Shown piece after piece: positions 12,701 through 23,596 of a stretch of DNA of 64,000 nucleotides; position 1 is the first letter of the stretch; the number at the start of each line of letters is the position of its first letter. The notes below the pieces were generated by a model. That model was not told the DNA's origin and did no database searches. It saw nothing but the letters and a program-made list of their open reading frames with translations. Made by a program: the position numbers and the translations under genes. This DNA comes from Acanthococcus lagerstroemiae (taxonomy: Eukaryota > Arthropoda > Insecta > Hemiptera > Eriococcidae): NCBI GenBank assembly GCA_031841125.1, contig CM063112.1, forward strand, positions 24,578,603 to 24,642,602, read 5' to 3'.

Positions 12701-12900
12701 CTTACTACTGGACGACTCTAACCTGACGAGAAGACTACGTAGACCGAAACCGCTCGATCTCATTTTACAAACTTACACAGCCACATTATCATTATTTGTA
12801 GCATTAATTAATCAATTAGCCATGTCCAAATTTGAAGCCGCACTCGCTGGAGTGCTGGCCCAGCCCGTGATTACTTCTAGGTCGAACAATATCGGTGTAT
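9750..12900 (+). pseudogene. Jockey-like ORF2: endonuclease-reverse transcriptase
   Basis: The ATG at 9750 shares its A with the ORF1 stop (tgATG). Early motif LLWNANGL, then ANHPSGRA-type and GGAAVIVSSK segments, GGDFNAEHVVWG (endonuclease Asn/Asp motif, about 10160-10190) and SSDHSP (about 10357) identify the AP endonuclease. The RT domain shows YRPIWLL, FGFRKQHST, FLDVGQAFDRVWH, GVPQGSSIG and FADDTA (about 11682). After the inserted MITE the C-terminal part resumes with LYWLIG, PAWTYGIQLWG and RALRMI. At least six stops and several frame changes are visible (9817, 10296, 11672, 11772 and others). The catalytic FADD is intact although the gene is dead. Known role: nicks target DNA and primes reverse transcription of its own RNA. 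Confidence 0.9.
11989..12389. mobile_element. MITE inside the Jockey ORF2, GTTGCCAC ends
   Basis: Perfect 12-bp inverted ends CAGGGTTGCCAC and GTGGCAACCCTG bound 401 bp, filled with degenerate repeats of ttccctgactttt near both ends. The flanks share cgtc but are otherwise diverged, so the 8-bp duplication expected of hAT is only partly visible. Removing the insert brings the two halves of the LINE C-terminal domain back together at a conserved LYWLIG segment. No transposase inside. Confidence 0.85.
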
Positions 12901-12935
12901 GCCCATCCGGCAGTTCTGATAAATAAAAAAATTCA

Positions 12936-14150
12936 AGGTACCTTCACGATAGTACTTTGGACACCCTGTCGTCCCTTTTGTAAATACGAAAATGGTTCAT
13001 TTAAGAATACCTAACTCCTGTTTAGAAGACAGCCGAAAATCCTGGAAGATATCGTAACAGATGGGTTCGTATCTTCCCCAAGTTCGGGCATTCAGATAAC
13101 AGAGGCTCGATTACAGAAAACGAGGCGATCGTATCAACTCATCTGAACACAGCACAAATGCATCTGATACAAGACTCTGCCAACTGATCTCAATACCCAT
13201 TACAGGTTTAACCCATCCCAAACGATTAAGTCTTGTATCAAAGGACGATGAAAACGCTGGGTGAGATGCCGGCGGTATGCAAACACAGATGCCGATTCGC
13301 GACCGACCTCCTCAACTCCAGCGTCTGAATTACAGTAATTTAACCGCCCCGGTTTATCTGGGTTTTGCAAACGCGCTTCCTTTGGCTCCGCAACATCAAT
13401 AATTTTCTTAATTATGCCGAAAACGCCTCAGTCTCGTTAAAATTAAGTAAAACCGTACACTCGTTCGCGAAATCCGCCGTTAACGAACACAAAAGCACTC
13501 GCGGCTCGACGGGAAACGAATGCGTTCGCATTACGCATTCCGAACGCGAACGCCGTCGAAGTGATTCGTCATTCTAGAACCACGTGCCACTCGAGATACC
13601 CGGTTATGCAGTATTTCTGTTGACCCCCGCCCATAACCGCACATCCAAAATACACGAGCTTTTCGAGCCTCAACGGAGGTAATTGGATGCTCTTCAAAAC
13701 GCTTTCGAGAAGTGATGCTTCCCACCCAGGGTTCGCACGTAAACCACCCTGTAGAAGCGCTAGTGTAGGATGACGGTTCGGGGATCATGATTCTGATAAT
13801 ACTGTATTGGGAATTAAATTAGAGTTTCAAATGTTGGCACGATTGCGTCTTATCAGTGATACGAATGGGTTGATCATGGAGACTTATCCATAAGCGTGTA
13901 GCAAACTTCAATTATCAAGTCGATCAGAAATTCACTACCAAAGAAACTTTGTCCGAAATTTTAACTGCATCATCACTACAAAGGCTGTTCAATAAGTAAT
14001 GCCTCCAAGCCCATATCTTGGGAGCCACTAGACCTGGAAGAGTGCGCGTATGCTCTTTGGAAAGATAAACTCGTTAGCTTCAAAATGAGGGGTAAATCGG
14101 TTTCATACTTGCTTTTGTTCGCGAAGCATGTGTTCGAAACGAAACTTAAC
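12936..14150. other. Gene-less stretch
   Basis: No supportable gene. 13370-13560 is CpG-rich. At about 13978 the phrase aaggctgttcaataagtaat resembles a mariner-type terminus, but no partner end was found. Short open frames here lack recognisable domains. Confidence 0.4.
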
Positions 14151-15928
14151 TGCTCAATTTTCCAGGGGTAGCCGACCCTCAGGAGGGGGTTCATGGTTGT
14201 GAAGGCAGCTTCTGAAGGGGGAAGAGGGCCACTGTGGGGGCGTGGGCTGTGGAAGGAGATGAAGTCCCAGGGTGGGGCGGGAGTAAGAGGACCTAGTGGA
14301 GGAGAAAGTGCTTGGTGAGAGAGGGGACCTCGGAGAGAAATGGCTGTTGTGCGGGAGGGACTGGTGGCGGGGTAGAGTCTTGAGGGAGAAGGGCTCTCGG
14401 GGGAGGGTGGTCGTGGTTGTGAGAGCTCCTGGGTGGATGGTCAGGGATCTTCAAGGGTGTTGGAGGGCCATAATGAGGACAGGGGCTCTGAAAGGAGATG
14501 AAGCCCAGGGGGTAATGGTGGGTGAGAGGTCCTCGTGGCGGAGGAAATCCTTGGTAGGAGAGGTTGACCATTGAGGAAGGAGGAGGTAGTGGTGGGTGAG
14601 GATCCTAGAGGGGCAGTAAAATTTTTGTAGATAAAGGCCCGGGGTGTACGAGTTACTCATGGTAGAGGAGGCAGCTCCTAAAGGGGAGGAAAACCACGAT
14701 GGTGGCGGGGACTGTAGAGGGACGTAAAGAGTGGGGAGGGGGTGATAGTGAGAAGGGGTCCTGGTGGAGGAGGAAGTTCTTGGTGAGAGAGGCGGCCGGG
14801 AAGGCGAATTAAGGCCATGGTGCGGAAGGTTCTGGTCCTGGAGAAGGGGTCTCGAGAGGAAGGGTTCTTGAGCGGGAGGGGTGATCATGGTGGTGGAAGC
14901 TCCTGGTTGGAGGACCAGGGGATCTTCGAGGTGGTTGAGCGAGGAGGCCGTGGGGTGATGGAGCCGCGAAAGGGGAAGGCTGTAGAGAGGGACTAAGGCC
15001 GCCATTAGGGAGGTCTTGGTGGGGGTGTGGTACGTGAACAGAAATGAAGGACATAGTGGTGTGGGGTGGTCGAAGGACTTGGTCCTAATTGAGGGCACTC
15101 GGAGTGGAAGTGGGTGATCGCAGGAGACTAGGTGGAGGACTATGGTCATTGTGGGGGAGGAGTTTGTGGCTGAGGAGGGCTGCGACTGTTGTGGTGTGAC
15201 TGTAGAGGCGGAGAGCAACCATGGTCAACGAGGGGGTCGTGGTGGAGGAGGAGGAGGCTCGTGATGAAGAAAGGATGGAAGGGGGTTCATGGTGGAAGAT
15301 TGAGGACCGCTGATAGAGGGGGAGCAAAAGAAGCACAAATCAACCCTCAACTCAGGAACAAAACTTTCAGGCCAAACACTGAGGACTGTGGCGGTTGGAC
15401 AAGGCGCGAAGCGAGTGACGGCGTCGGGGTTGGGCCGCGAAAAGGCCAGAGGCGAAGCCCCCTAGTAATATTAAAAACCAAAACTCCTCCTCCCTCTCTC
15501 CTGAAAAAACTTACTGCGGGGTGCCTACCAAAAATTAGAAAAATTTCAGGGGCAGGTCAGCTACTTCCAAGGACATAATCTGTTCTAACATAGAATATCT
15601 CTAAGTTTCAAGACATAACCGACATAAAATGACATAATTACCCATAATCTCCAAGATCACAAGTCGCTGCAGGTTGCCCACCCGGCCCCCGTAATTGCTT
15701 AATTTTCCAGGGGAAGCCTACCCTCAGGAGGGGTTTTATGGCTGAGAAGGAAGCTCCTGAAGGGGGAGGAGGGCCCCTGTGGGGGCGTGGGCTGTGGACG
15801 GAAATGAAGGACCTGGTGGAGGAGAAAGTCCTTGGTGAGAGAGGGGACCTTGGAGAGAAATGGCCGTGGTGCGGGAGGGGCTGGTGGTGGGGTGGGGTCT
15901 TGAGGGGGAAGGGCGCTCGGAGGGAGGC
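14151..15928. repeat. Purine-rich repeat block with 1.5-kb-spaced direct repeats
   Basis: The + strand is strongly purine-rich, built from words such as ggtggagga, cttggtgagagag and gggag. Segments 14151-14408 and 15696-15928 are close direct copies, sharing gctcaattttccaggg-type starts, tgtgggggcgtgggctgtgg and gagagaggggacct. Weaker copies occur between (for example near 14760-14900). Long proline-rich frames on the minus strand result from this composition. It is either a degenerate minisatellite or two diverged repeats of one element. Confidence 0.65.
15395..15466 (+). other. Possible Helitron-like 3' end
   Basis: Short GC-rich pairs around gcgaagcg and ggccgcgaaaaggcc precede aggcgaagccccCTAG followed by T. 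Helitrons end in a hairpin then CTRR and insert before T, which this matches. No 5' TC end or helicase frame was found, so this is a weak call. Confidence 0.2.
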
Positions 15929-16129
15929 CTACTTTTTGAACGCCCGGTTTGATTCATTGAATGGCGAATTCTACAGGAAAATCATGCCTCAATCGTGAAG
16001 GCAACTATATTAAGAAGTAGCTTAGAGTTGTATCATTTCAAACTTTGCAAAATAATATGTTTACATCATTTTATAGTTATTTCATAATAGCCCCTGTTAC
16101 CTTACTTTTTAAACGCCCCCTCGAATCAT

Positions 16130-16348
16130 TCACGTACACATGGATCTATAAGACTCCAGCTTGAACATATACTCAGATATATAAAAAACATTATGATTAT
16201 GAGCCAAACTAAAAGTAACATCATTGAGGTCCACAGCTGTAATTCGTAATGGAATTTTTAAGCTGATTTCAGCCACTTGAGAAGAGTAATCGATGTTGGA
16301 AGTCAGAATGCAGAAGTCTAATTTAGGATAACTACATTCTATAGACAC
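16130..16348 (-). pseudogene. Unrecognised reading frame, paralogue of the frame at 16702-17031
   Basis: A 72-codon minus-strand frame. The DNA at about 16253-16320 aligns with 16901-16970, sharing aagctgat, agccacttgagaag/agccatttgagaag and taatcgat. The peptides share the pattern SQxAxISxK. Two copies of one coding segment about 650 bp apart suggest a local duplication of a small gene or exon. I do not recognise the family. Confidence 0.3.
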
Positions 16349-16701
16349 TGTAAAAGTAATGCTCTTCTATTAAGGCTTTTATACCATCGAAAAATTTCAA
16401 TTCCTATTAATACTGTAATAATTGATAAAATGGCGTATGTGTATTGGTGATCTAATCCAATTAAGTGAAGGAAATCTCAATAGGAAAATTATGATCTATC
16501 AACCCTCCAATGAGATGATTTTCTCTCATCCAGGTCTTCACAGGATAATTATAATCTGTTAATGCGGTAATAGAATAATGTTTTCCAGCATAGTTTCTAA
16601 CAGAATATTATTCCACACACGCCCAAATAAGAAAAGATTATCCGGTAGAGGTCTGTACCTCTCAACAGAAGGGGGAATGAGCGCTGATTCCGAATATCGC
16701 G

Positions 16702-17031
16702 TTAAATTTCCATTTGGTCCCACTGAGAACCCAAGTTAACGTTGGACATTTCAATGCTGCAGAATTCAATTGATTCAAATTGAGCAAAACTGAATTTATT
16801 AAAGTACGAGTATGTAAGTAGAAGGGTTGAGTGCCACAATTCAAGTGTCACATTACATTCACCATTTGGCCTTGTTTTGAGTCCGGAGTTGCAATTTACA
16901 ACGAAATTTTTGAAGCTGATATTAGCCATTTGAGAAGCAGTAATCGATATTTTTGGAAGCCAAATCAGAGTCCGATCAGACATCAAACACAAAATTATGA
17001 AAATCAGTGACAGAAAAAAAGTTTCAATCAT
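16702..17031 (-). CDS. Unrecognised possible secreted-protein exon
   Basis: A 109-codon minus-strand frame whose start (17031) encodes a hydrophobic stretch, METFF-like then LSLIFIILCLM, that reads as a signal peptide. The remainder is polar with two Cys (motifs VNCNSG and GECNVTLEL). The duplicate at 16130-16348 lacks the signal. Could be the first exon of a small secreted protein, or chance. No splice or poly(A) signal decides. Confidence 0.25.
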   Translation of the reverse strand: MIETFFLSLIFIILCLMSDRTLIWLPKISITASQMANISFKNFVVNCNSGLKTRPNGECNVTLELWHSTLLLTYSYFNKFSFAQFESIEFCSIEMSNVNLGSQWDQMEI

Positions 17032-18183
17032 TCAATTTTTTAGATCGATCTAAAAATCGAATCAAATATTTGAAATTAACGACCAAGAGGTAAAATTTTT
17101 TATACCAACTCAAATTTGGATTCTCGAGCCTAAATAGGCACTGGATTCAAAATCTGATGCGACATTCTATATCAGCGAACGAAAAAAAAAATCGTATTTC
17201 GATATTTTGTCAACATTTTCAAGCCAATTTCTCTTCCTTTCATTGTTTCAATTTTTTCTCTTATTTTTAGCACACGGAGGAGCTCCAATTTAGCCGAGAC
17301 CGCTGGCACATGCGTTAATCCGAACCTGTAACGTGTAGACATGTTTACCTAGTATAATATGTATATCGAAGGGTTTACTGGCTCATGCATGTACATTAGG
17401 GTGATCCAAAATTTCAGTGTTTCTAAAATAGTTTACTCCCAGTAGCTAAACTTATTCTTTCAGAATTTTGTTAAAATCTGAAAATTTTGAAGGAATCCCG
17501 TCGGGAGGGGATCAAGCTCAACATAGGATTCCCCATTAGAAAATGGGAAATTTCTCTTTAAAGCTTATAAGGAATCGAACAAGGTGGAAAAAATGAGTTC
17601 GATCATAAAAAAATCGTTTTCATCAATGAAAGAATAGCGTGCTTATCGAAAATTTTGAGAAAAAGTTAATTCAAAGATTAATCGCTATATTGAATTCACG
17701 GGTAAAAACATCACTTTTTGGGACTTCAAATATTAGGCACAAACCAAAGAAACCGAATAAAAACGTGAAAATAATTGTCTACTCGGGTGCCAGAAATTCT
17801 GAATCCATTCAAGAAATGTTTTTCGTTTACACCCTCGTTTTGAAGGCTTCACAGAGGAAGCAGGGTCAAAAATTACAGATAGTACTGTCAAGTACATCGA
17901 ACATCGGGTATTTGGAGCCGCTGAATTCGTTTCTCCCAACACTTATTTCCGATGGTTTCAATGATCTTCCAGTCACGTTTTATACTCTTTAAAACTCTTT
18001 AACAAACACACTAAAGACACATCAATGAGCTTCAAGACTTCAAGCCCGTTCAACTTTTACAGGTAAATTGTTGAAGACACTTTCGGCCTCTCTAAGCATG
18101 TTCGAGAAGAGGCTTAGATTTCGTGAAACAGGTCTGAAAGGTGTTAAAAGTCACAGCAAGTTTTAAAAAAATCTTAAGAGTTT
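17032..18183. other. Gene-less stretch
   Basis: No supportable gene. An open frame at 17639-17992 has no recognisable motif and ordinary A/T-rich composition. A gap in annotation is the honest reading. Confidence 0.4.
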
Positions 18184-18641
18184 TTTTTTCTTTTTGTTTT
18201 TTTTTACAGTCTTAAAACAGATGTTTCGGTCCACCCACTGGGACACAGGCCTCCTTCATCAATTAGTTTGATACAAGAGTTATAGTCTAATTCCCCTTGG
18301 TGGCAAAAGCCATTACTGGGAAATGGTTATGAAAGTTTTCCTTCTCCATAAGGGGCATGCAACCTGTATGGCAGCACACCAGACTAGTCAGGTGTTAGTA
18401 GTCTATAGGTGTGGCAAACCCAATTGTAGTCTTTTTGAATACAGGCGGAACTATTAAATTGAACTCCACCTCTAGCTACAATTGGTGTGGCTTGGTCGGA
18501 TGTTCAAGTTTTTCATGTATTCTTGCATTTTATTATTTTCTTATCATATTTTAATCTTGAAAATTTACCGTCCGTGCTGGGATTCGAATCCGCGTTCCGT
18601 GGTTTAGGAGGCAGCGTTCGAATCCACTCGGCCACCAAGCC
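18184..18641 (-). mobile_element. tRNA-derived SINE, minus strand
   Basis: Read on the minus strand, the head (18641 to about 18571) has a pol III A box TGGCCGAGTGG and a B box GATTCGAATCC with tRNA-like spacing; the closest tRNA types are the long-armed Ser/Leu class. A roughly 360-bp tRNA-unrelated body follows, ending in an A-rich tail seen as T runs at 18181-18207. It does not share its body with the SINE family at 20318 and 48364, so it is a second family. Confidence 0.75.
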
Positions 18642-18649
18642 ACCAAAAA

Positions 18650-20317
18650 GTCCTTAAGGATCATCAAATAAGTCTAGATGCCTCGAGAAGTCTCACGTGA
18701 AGCCTGAAATAATCTCAGCAAGGCTGGACAAGTCTCAAAAAATTTCGACATATCTCAAATAGTCTGAAAAGCTACCACAACACGTATGAAGGAGACAAAA
18801 TCTCAAGCCCCGAAAACTCTCAAACACGTTTGACATTATTTTGAGAACCGCAGCTAGTTTGAATTATTCAGAGTGAAGCATGTTCATTGAAAGTTTGGAG
18901 GGAAGTGATTTTTCGAGAAGATAGGGAAAGGTTACTTCAGGATATTCTATACACGCCATTACTTCGTACCAGCACTGGTACGCCTCCCCCTTCTAGTACT
19001 CATTTACATTGCTGGAACCTCAACACGGTCACTTTGCCCCCGCGAAACGCTATTCCAGCTCGTATAAAACTGATATCTAAAAACTATGACGATCACCTTA
19101 TGAAATGAAAAAAGACTTCAAACATGGAACAGATGATAAAATTAACGATGTAACCGGGGACTGGACAGCGAATTAGCTATTGGGGGGGGGGCAGCAAAGC
19201 TACCTTGTCACTACTACATTTCAAGAGAAATCTATTAACTCACGTTCCATGAAACTCAAAGAAAGCATCATCTATCATCGGGGCAGACTAAGTCCGACGA
19301 ATACCAGTATTGTAATTTCACGATAAAGAGACGGTTTTTTTCCATAAAACGGTTTTTTCCCCATTTTCAATTTTGAATTTCGGTTGCCCATCGATAGAAT
19401 CGCTATTTTTCATCTCTGCGACTGCGAAAATTCGTCGTCAATTTGTATAAAAGAATACAAAAATCGATTCCACGTGCAAATATTATCATCGGCTCTCTTT
19501 TATTCTGTTTTATAACGAGTCCGATGGTTCTAACGAACCAAAAAACACAATTTTCACAACAGTTTTTTTTTTTGCCTTCCTCGCAGCCGGTCCGGCGTTT
19601 GAAAATTAAAATTCGACAATTCGCGTTTCGTTTCGTTTCGTTTCGCAATTATTCTCGCAAATTACTCGTCGTCGAATTATTCGAAAAATTTCGTTTCAGC
19701 GGATCAAGTCGCATGTGCTTTGTAGTCATCGTAAATTACCAAGCCCTGTTCACGGTTACAGCTGCGTTTGTCGTTATTCTACCGTTTATTTTTACAAAAT
19801 GGCGTAACGAGTTGCATTTTATAACGCCGCCGGAAATAATTTGTAACCAAAGTGATCTTTTTTTCACTATCATAAGCATATCTTTCTCAACTACACGTAC
19901 ATACGATTTGTTCGAGAACAGCGGACATATTTTGAATATAATTAGAAATCGATTGTACTGACGCGGGTTCTCATCCAAGCCATGATTAGAGAGAAATTTC
20001 CCGTAGGCTCGGACTTATTTGGAGGCTGCCATTATCCACCATCTGAGCCCTCTACATATTGTCTGAGCTCTTTTTTGTCGAACTTCGAACGCAAAATAGA
20101 GATTTCTGAGATCGAGCAAACTTCCTGTCGTTTTTTTTTTCGTATATTTTTGCCCTGTGGCTGGATTCTTGTGGACATCAAGATTTCTATAATTTTGAAC
20201 GGTGCTATGTTCCACTGCATGGCCAAAAATACAGATAGGCTGAATGCTGAAAAGAATGTGACAAAGAGCATTCCAAATACAGATAAGACTACATCTTGTT
20301 GCCTACAGGCAAAACGA
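18650..20317. other. Gene-less stretch
   Basis: No supportable gene. 19400-19960 is CpG-containing A/T-rich DNA with a 172-codon + frame (19443-19961) that is low-complexity in parts (a run of cgttt units near 19625) and has no domain I recognise; I leave it out as a gene. Confidence 0.4.
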
Positions 20318-20532
20318 AATTTTAAGGAGCCGAGTAGATAGCGAGTTGGTTTCGGAATCCGGAGGTTCCGGGTTCGAGCCCACATAGCAACTCGCCAGAT
20401 TTCGACCTAGGCCGGTACTTCGGCTACAAGGAAAGAGGGCTAAAGACAGCCTTAACAGCCTCCTCGACGTCGCTGAAGTAATGCTCGAAAGGGTGCATTC
20501 CAGGCCTCGGGTTGAGAGCAAATTAGAAAAAG
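20318..20532 (+). mobile_element. tRNA-derived SINE (family 2), plus strand
   Basis: B box GGTTCGAGCCC at 20371-20381 and a decayed A box (gagccgagtag, about 20327) head a 215-bp unit. The body shares ctcgccagat, taggccgg, agtaatgctcgaaagg and gcaaattagaaaa with the copy at 48364-48577. The 3' end is a short A-rich stretch. This copy is more diverged in the A box than the 48-kb copy. Confidence 0.8.
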
Positions 20533-20769
20533 GAGACCTCTACACAAAGCGGTAAGTGAATAGATACTCACAGATTTTTTGAGAGCTGTAACTCAGAGAA
20601 GAGAAATATCGGCCTCTTAGCCGGGACTGCAATCCAGCAAAGATTTTTTCAAAAGTAATAGTAAGTAGAATTAAAAATACTTCAGAATACATCAACCAAA
20701 TATACAGGCAAGTTTCATGAGAAATTACACAACTGATAACCCATTTGTTATACATCAAGCAGTAGAAAA

Positions 20770-21174
20770 AAGGGAATACCAGAGACTTATTTTAAGCATT
20801 TATGAATTATACGAAAGTGTTCGACTCAGTAAGACATAGTAATGTTATAACAGCATTAATAAATCAATGAGCTGAGATAAAAGATGTCGAAATAACAGGT
20901 GAAATGTACAATAAACTAAACGCGAGAGAAAAACAGACAAAAATGGTAAGATTTATAAAATTAGGAAGGGATTAAAACAGGAAGACACTCTATATCGTCG
21001 TGACCGTTTCGTTGAGTTTTAGAGAGTTTCCAGGGAGTAGGAAAGGGATAATATAAATGCAGATTTTCTAAGTAGTTTAGGATATACGTATGGCGTGGTA
21101 CTACTGGCAAATAAAAGGAGAGGAACTGAATGAAATTATGCAAGAATTAAATGAAAAAGTTCAAAGGACTAAGT
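20770..21174 (+). pseudogene. LINE reverse-transcriptase fragment
   Basis: One frame reads NYTKVFDSVRHSNVITAL, the RT block normally written DYxKAFDSVxH with the first catalytic Asp replaced by Asn. It is followed by ITGEMYNKL and FIKLGRD, where GVRQG is expected. Near 21090-21170 another frame reads ELNEIMQELNEKVQRTK, the helix that follows the YADD motif. The YADD itself is lost (tatggcgtggt). Stops and a 60-bp insertion-like break at about 21000-21065 show an old relic. Its downstream part is cut by the MITE at 21179. Confidence 0.6.
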
Positions 21175-21178
21175 ATAA

Positions 21179-21858
21179 GTGTACATCCACATCGAAAGGG
21201 CCCACATTGTCGATCTTAGTTCAGAAGATACAGCCAGTTTTATAAAAAATTATGAAAAAAACGAAAAATAGGGTTTTTAGCGTTTTGTGTACCAGGAAGT
21301 ATGGTCTATCAAGCTGGCATAGAGATCTTTTCGATTTCGCAGTGTTTCCGAGAGATAGCGCGCAAAACGTCGCGGATGAGAAGGGGCCCACTTTGTCGAC
21401 ACCCCGCTTTTCAACGTTTTTTCCATCCGTACGGCCGAAACAAGAGAAAGTTGAAAGGGACCACACTTTGTCGATACTCCTTTTACATTTATTTCAATGT
21501 AAAAAGGCCCACATTGTCTCGCATTCTTTGATGCGTATTAATCGCTATACATTGCTGCATTTTTGGGTGGACACCTTCTCTGTACCAGTTTACATCGGAA
21601 TAAGTCCGAACTTTTCATTTTAAACGTAAACGTTCATAAAATATCGTTTTTTCAACGAAAAAATTCTTACTCAAACTTTAAAGCGTTTTTCTCGAAACTA
21701 CAATTTTGAAAACTTTGATTTGAAAACTTCCTAAATATTCGAATTTCTGACATAAAAACCTCGGGTTTGGCTCATTGCGACCGAGATTTATCCTACTATT
21801 ACCCCCTGGCCTTAACTCCATACCGACAAGGTGGGCCCCTTTCAACGTAGACGTACAC
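21179..21858. mobile_element. 680-bp MITE with repeated GGGCCCACWTTGTCGA motif
   Basis: Inverted ends of about 36 bp start GTGTACATCCACATCG on the left and finish CAACGTAGACGTACAC on the right, each followed inward by GGGCCCAC-TTGTCG. A 4-bp direct repeat ATAA (21175-21178 and 21859-21862) flanks the element exactly. Three further copies of the motif lie inside at about 21385, 21456 and 21502. No transposase is encoded. The superfamily is not clear from the 4-bp duplication. Confidence 0.7.
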
Positions 21859-22065
21859 ATAAAATGAGTACACTTTTTTTTATCTATATTTTGTTACCGA
21901 ATACCTTTATTGGGGCATCCGCCTTTGACTGTGATTTTTTGATAAAATTGACAACAGCAAGTAGCAAGTACACTTGTTCGACTACTTCAAGAAATTTGCA
22001 AATGGAACAAAAGGATAGAGTGATCGATGGAAAGAGGTGAAGGTTGTCAGAGATCTGAAATTTGA

Positions 22066-22632
22066 AAATACTTGACTTTACTTGACCTCTTTTCCCTTAG
22101 TGATTATTGACTTAGGGCCCAAAAACACAGACGGTAACGCCTCCCTCAGTACCAGCATATCAGATACCTTTGTACAGTACTATACGTAGCAACTTGGAGT
22201 AGTATAAATAAAGAACTAATATTTTCTTTTACGAATACCTCATTTTTAAACATCGTTTATCGACATATACATGACTCTGGATACTTTTTTGGTTCCATTT
22301 TCAACTTTTTCTCATAGATTTAGTAGTAACCACAACTTGAAACAACCGTCAAGTGTTTTGTGATGAAAATTAATATTATAGAAAACAAATAATACTTCAC
22401 TTAGAATATAACATTTGAATGGAAATTGTGAAGAACACATTAATATTTTTTAGAATCAATATTCAAACATTAAAACTTATAACTAAGTTTCTGCAGTAAT
22501 TTTTGATTTGCCTCTTTTTACATGACCAGGACCAAAAAAAGTTGACTTTATTTGACTTAATTGACCGCTTTCCAAATACTTGACTTTATTTGACTTACTT
22601 GACTTATTTGACCTGTTAGACACCCTGTATCT
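22066..22632. repeat. hAT-like remnant with a TTGACTT cluster
   Basis: The right edge reads gacctgttagacaccctgt; its complement starts ACAGGGTGTCTAAC, a hAT-style terminus. Just inside, seven TTGACYT-type words fall within about 75 bp (22540-22612), and two or three more occur at 22070-22115. No convincing left terminus or 8-bp duplication was found. Confidence 0.4.
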
Positions 22633-22929
22633 ACATTCTCGGTCATTCTGCGAAATCCTAGAAAGAAGGTTTTGACGACAAGAGACTACGTACTAAGAAC
22701 GATTTGGAAATCCAAATCACAAGCTTCCTTCCTCCCAACCACCACTTCTGAATATCTCATGGGGGAAAAGGGGCTGAGCGTAAAATCTGAAATTGGCAGC
22801 GCGAAATAGCTCAACATTCTGACACCATTTCTAACGTATCCTCTGAAGGGCTGGAGACACAGATCTAATCCTACTGTATGACCTTGCCTTTAAGGGTTTT
22901 CCCCTCACTGCAATCAAAAAATGCTTTTA

Positions 22930-23596
22930 AAGCGCGTTTCTACACGGTCAGTAATACTGATGAGTACTTCGTTTACTGGCAGTATTATTGACCATGTAGA
23001 GAAAGTGAAATCTGCATACTGACATATGGGTTAAAAAAACATAAGAATGTGATCGAGTATACTTGACTGTGATCAGTAAAATCATCCAAATGCATCAGTA
23101 CAGCATTGTTTTGAATGTAAAGCGGATTGGTAGTTCGTTGAAATGGCATCTCAACAACAGAAAGTGTCGAGAAGAACTTCAAAAACAGAAAAAGAGCAAA
23201 ATTATGAAGAACGTCGATTCTTTATAGGTTTTACTGAAGTTTATCGGCCCTTCCCAGCAACATAGGCACTAACGATGATTACATAAATCGTGAGACTAGT
23301 TTCTTCTTTTTCACTTGTTGCAGTTCTCGAAGCAAGTACAAAGCGAGGGCAGCGATTCCGATGTCATAATCATCCATTTTTCAATTAAAAACATCAAATT
23401 TATAAACTAGCTTCTCAACAAAATAACAACGGATGACACAAGTGATAATAATCTGATGAAAAAATCGTTCCAGGAAATATCGAAAGTGTAGGGGCAAACT
23501 ACTGATGGTTAGAATGATCACGTTAATATTTTGAAATTTCAATTTACTCACATAAGAATACTGACGTCAGTATTACTGACTGTGTAGAACGCGCTT
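22930..23596. mobile_element. PIF/Harbinger-like non-autonomous element
   Basis: Inverted ends of about 30 bp begin AAGCGCGTTTCTACACGG and, on the complementary right end, AAGCGCGTTCTACACAG. Both continue with TCAGTAATACTGA. Terminal composition and an internal minus-strand transposase start (23279-23377) point to PIF/Harbinger. Flanking trinucleotides (tta and gac) do not match, so the target duplication is lost. Partly duplicated sequence flanks both sides (22863-22927 and 23620-23690). Confidence 0.65.
23279..23377 (-). pseudogene. Harbinger-type transposase N-terminus, truncated
   Basis: From ATG at 23377 the minus strand encodes 32 codons, including MDDYDIGIAALALYLLRE and then a lysine run, ending in TAA. 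Acidic-then-Ala/Leu-rich starts followed by a basic run are usual in Harbinger nuclease proteins. The DDE domain is absent. Its position inside terminal inverted repeats supports origin as an internal deletion derivative. Confidence 0.4.

Larger units (their letters stand above)
9480..12935 (+). mobile_element. Jockey-like non-LTR retrotransposon, dead
   Basis: Read in order: the end of an ORF1, a TGATG-coupled ORF2 with apurinic endonuclease and reverse transcriptase, a C-terminal segment of Jockey type, and a 3' end near 12920-12935 with AATAAA followed by a short A run. Multiple stops and frameshifts break both frames, and a 401-bp MITE interrupts ORF2. The 5' limit is uncertain because ORF1 fades into unreadable sequence upstream of about 9480. 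Confidence 0.85.

Noticed and set aside
13978..14045. Mariner element end (ggctgttcaataagtaatg)
   Set aside because: Only one end is visible, with no inverted partner and no transposase frame nearby.
14451..15218. 255-codon proline/serine-rich minus-strand frame
   Set aside because: It arises from the purine bias of the opposite strand. Overlapping frames in other phases look equally proline-rich, and it has no domain.
18571..18641. tRNA gene on the minus strand
   Set aside because: Same reasoning: the tRNA-like head continues into a long body with an A-rich tail.
19443..19961. 172-codon plus-strand frame
   Set aside because: A/T-rich, no domain or motif recognised, overlapped by frames on the other strand. 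Not enough to call a gene.
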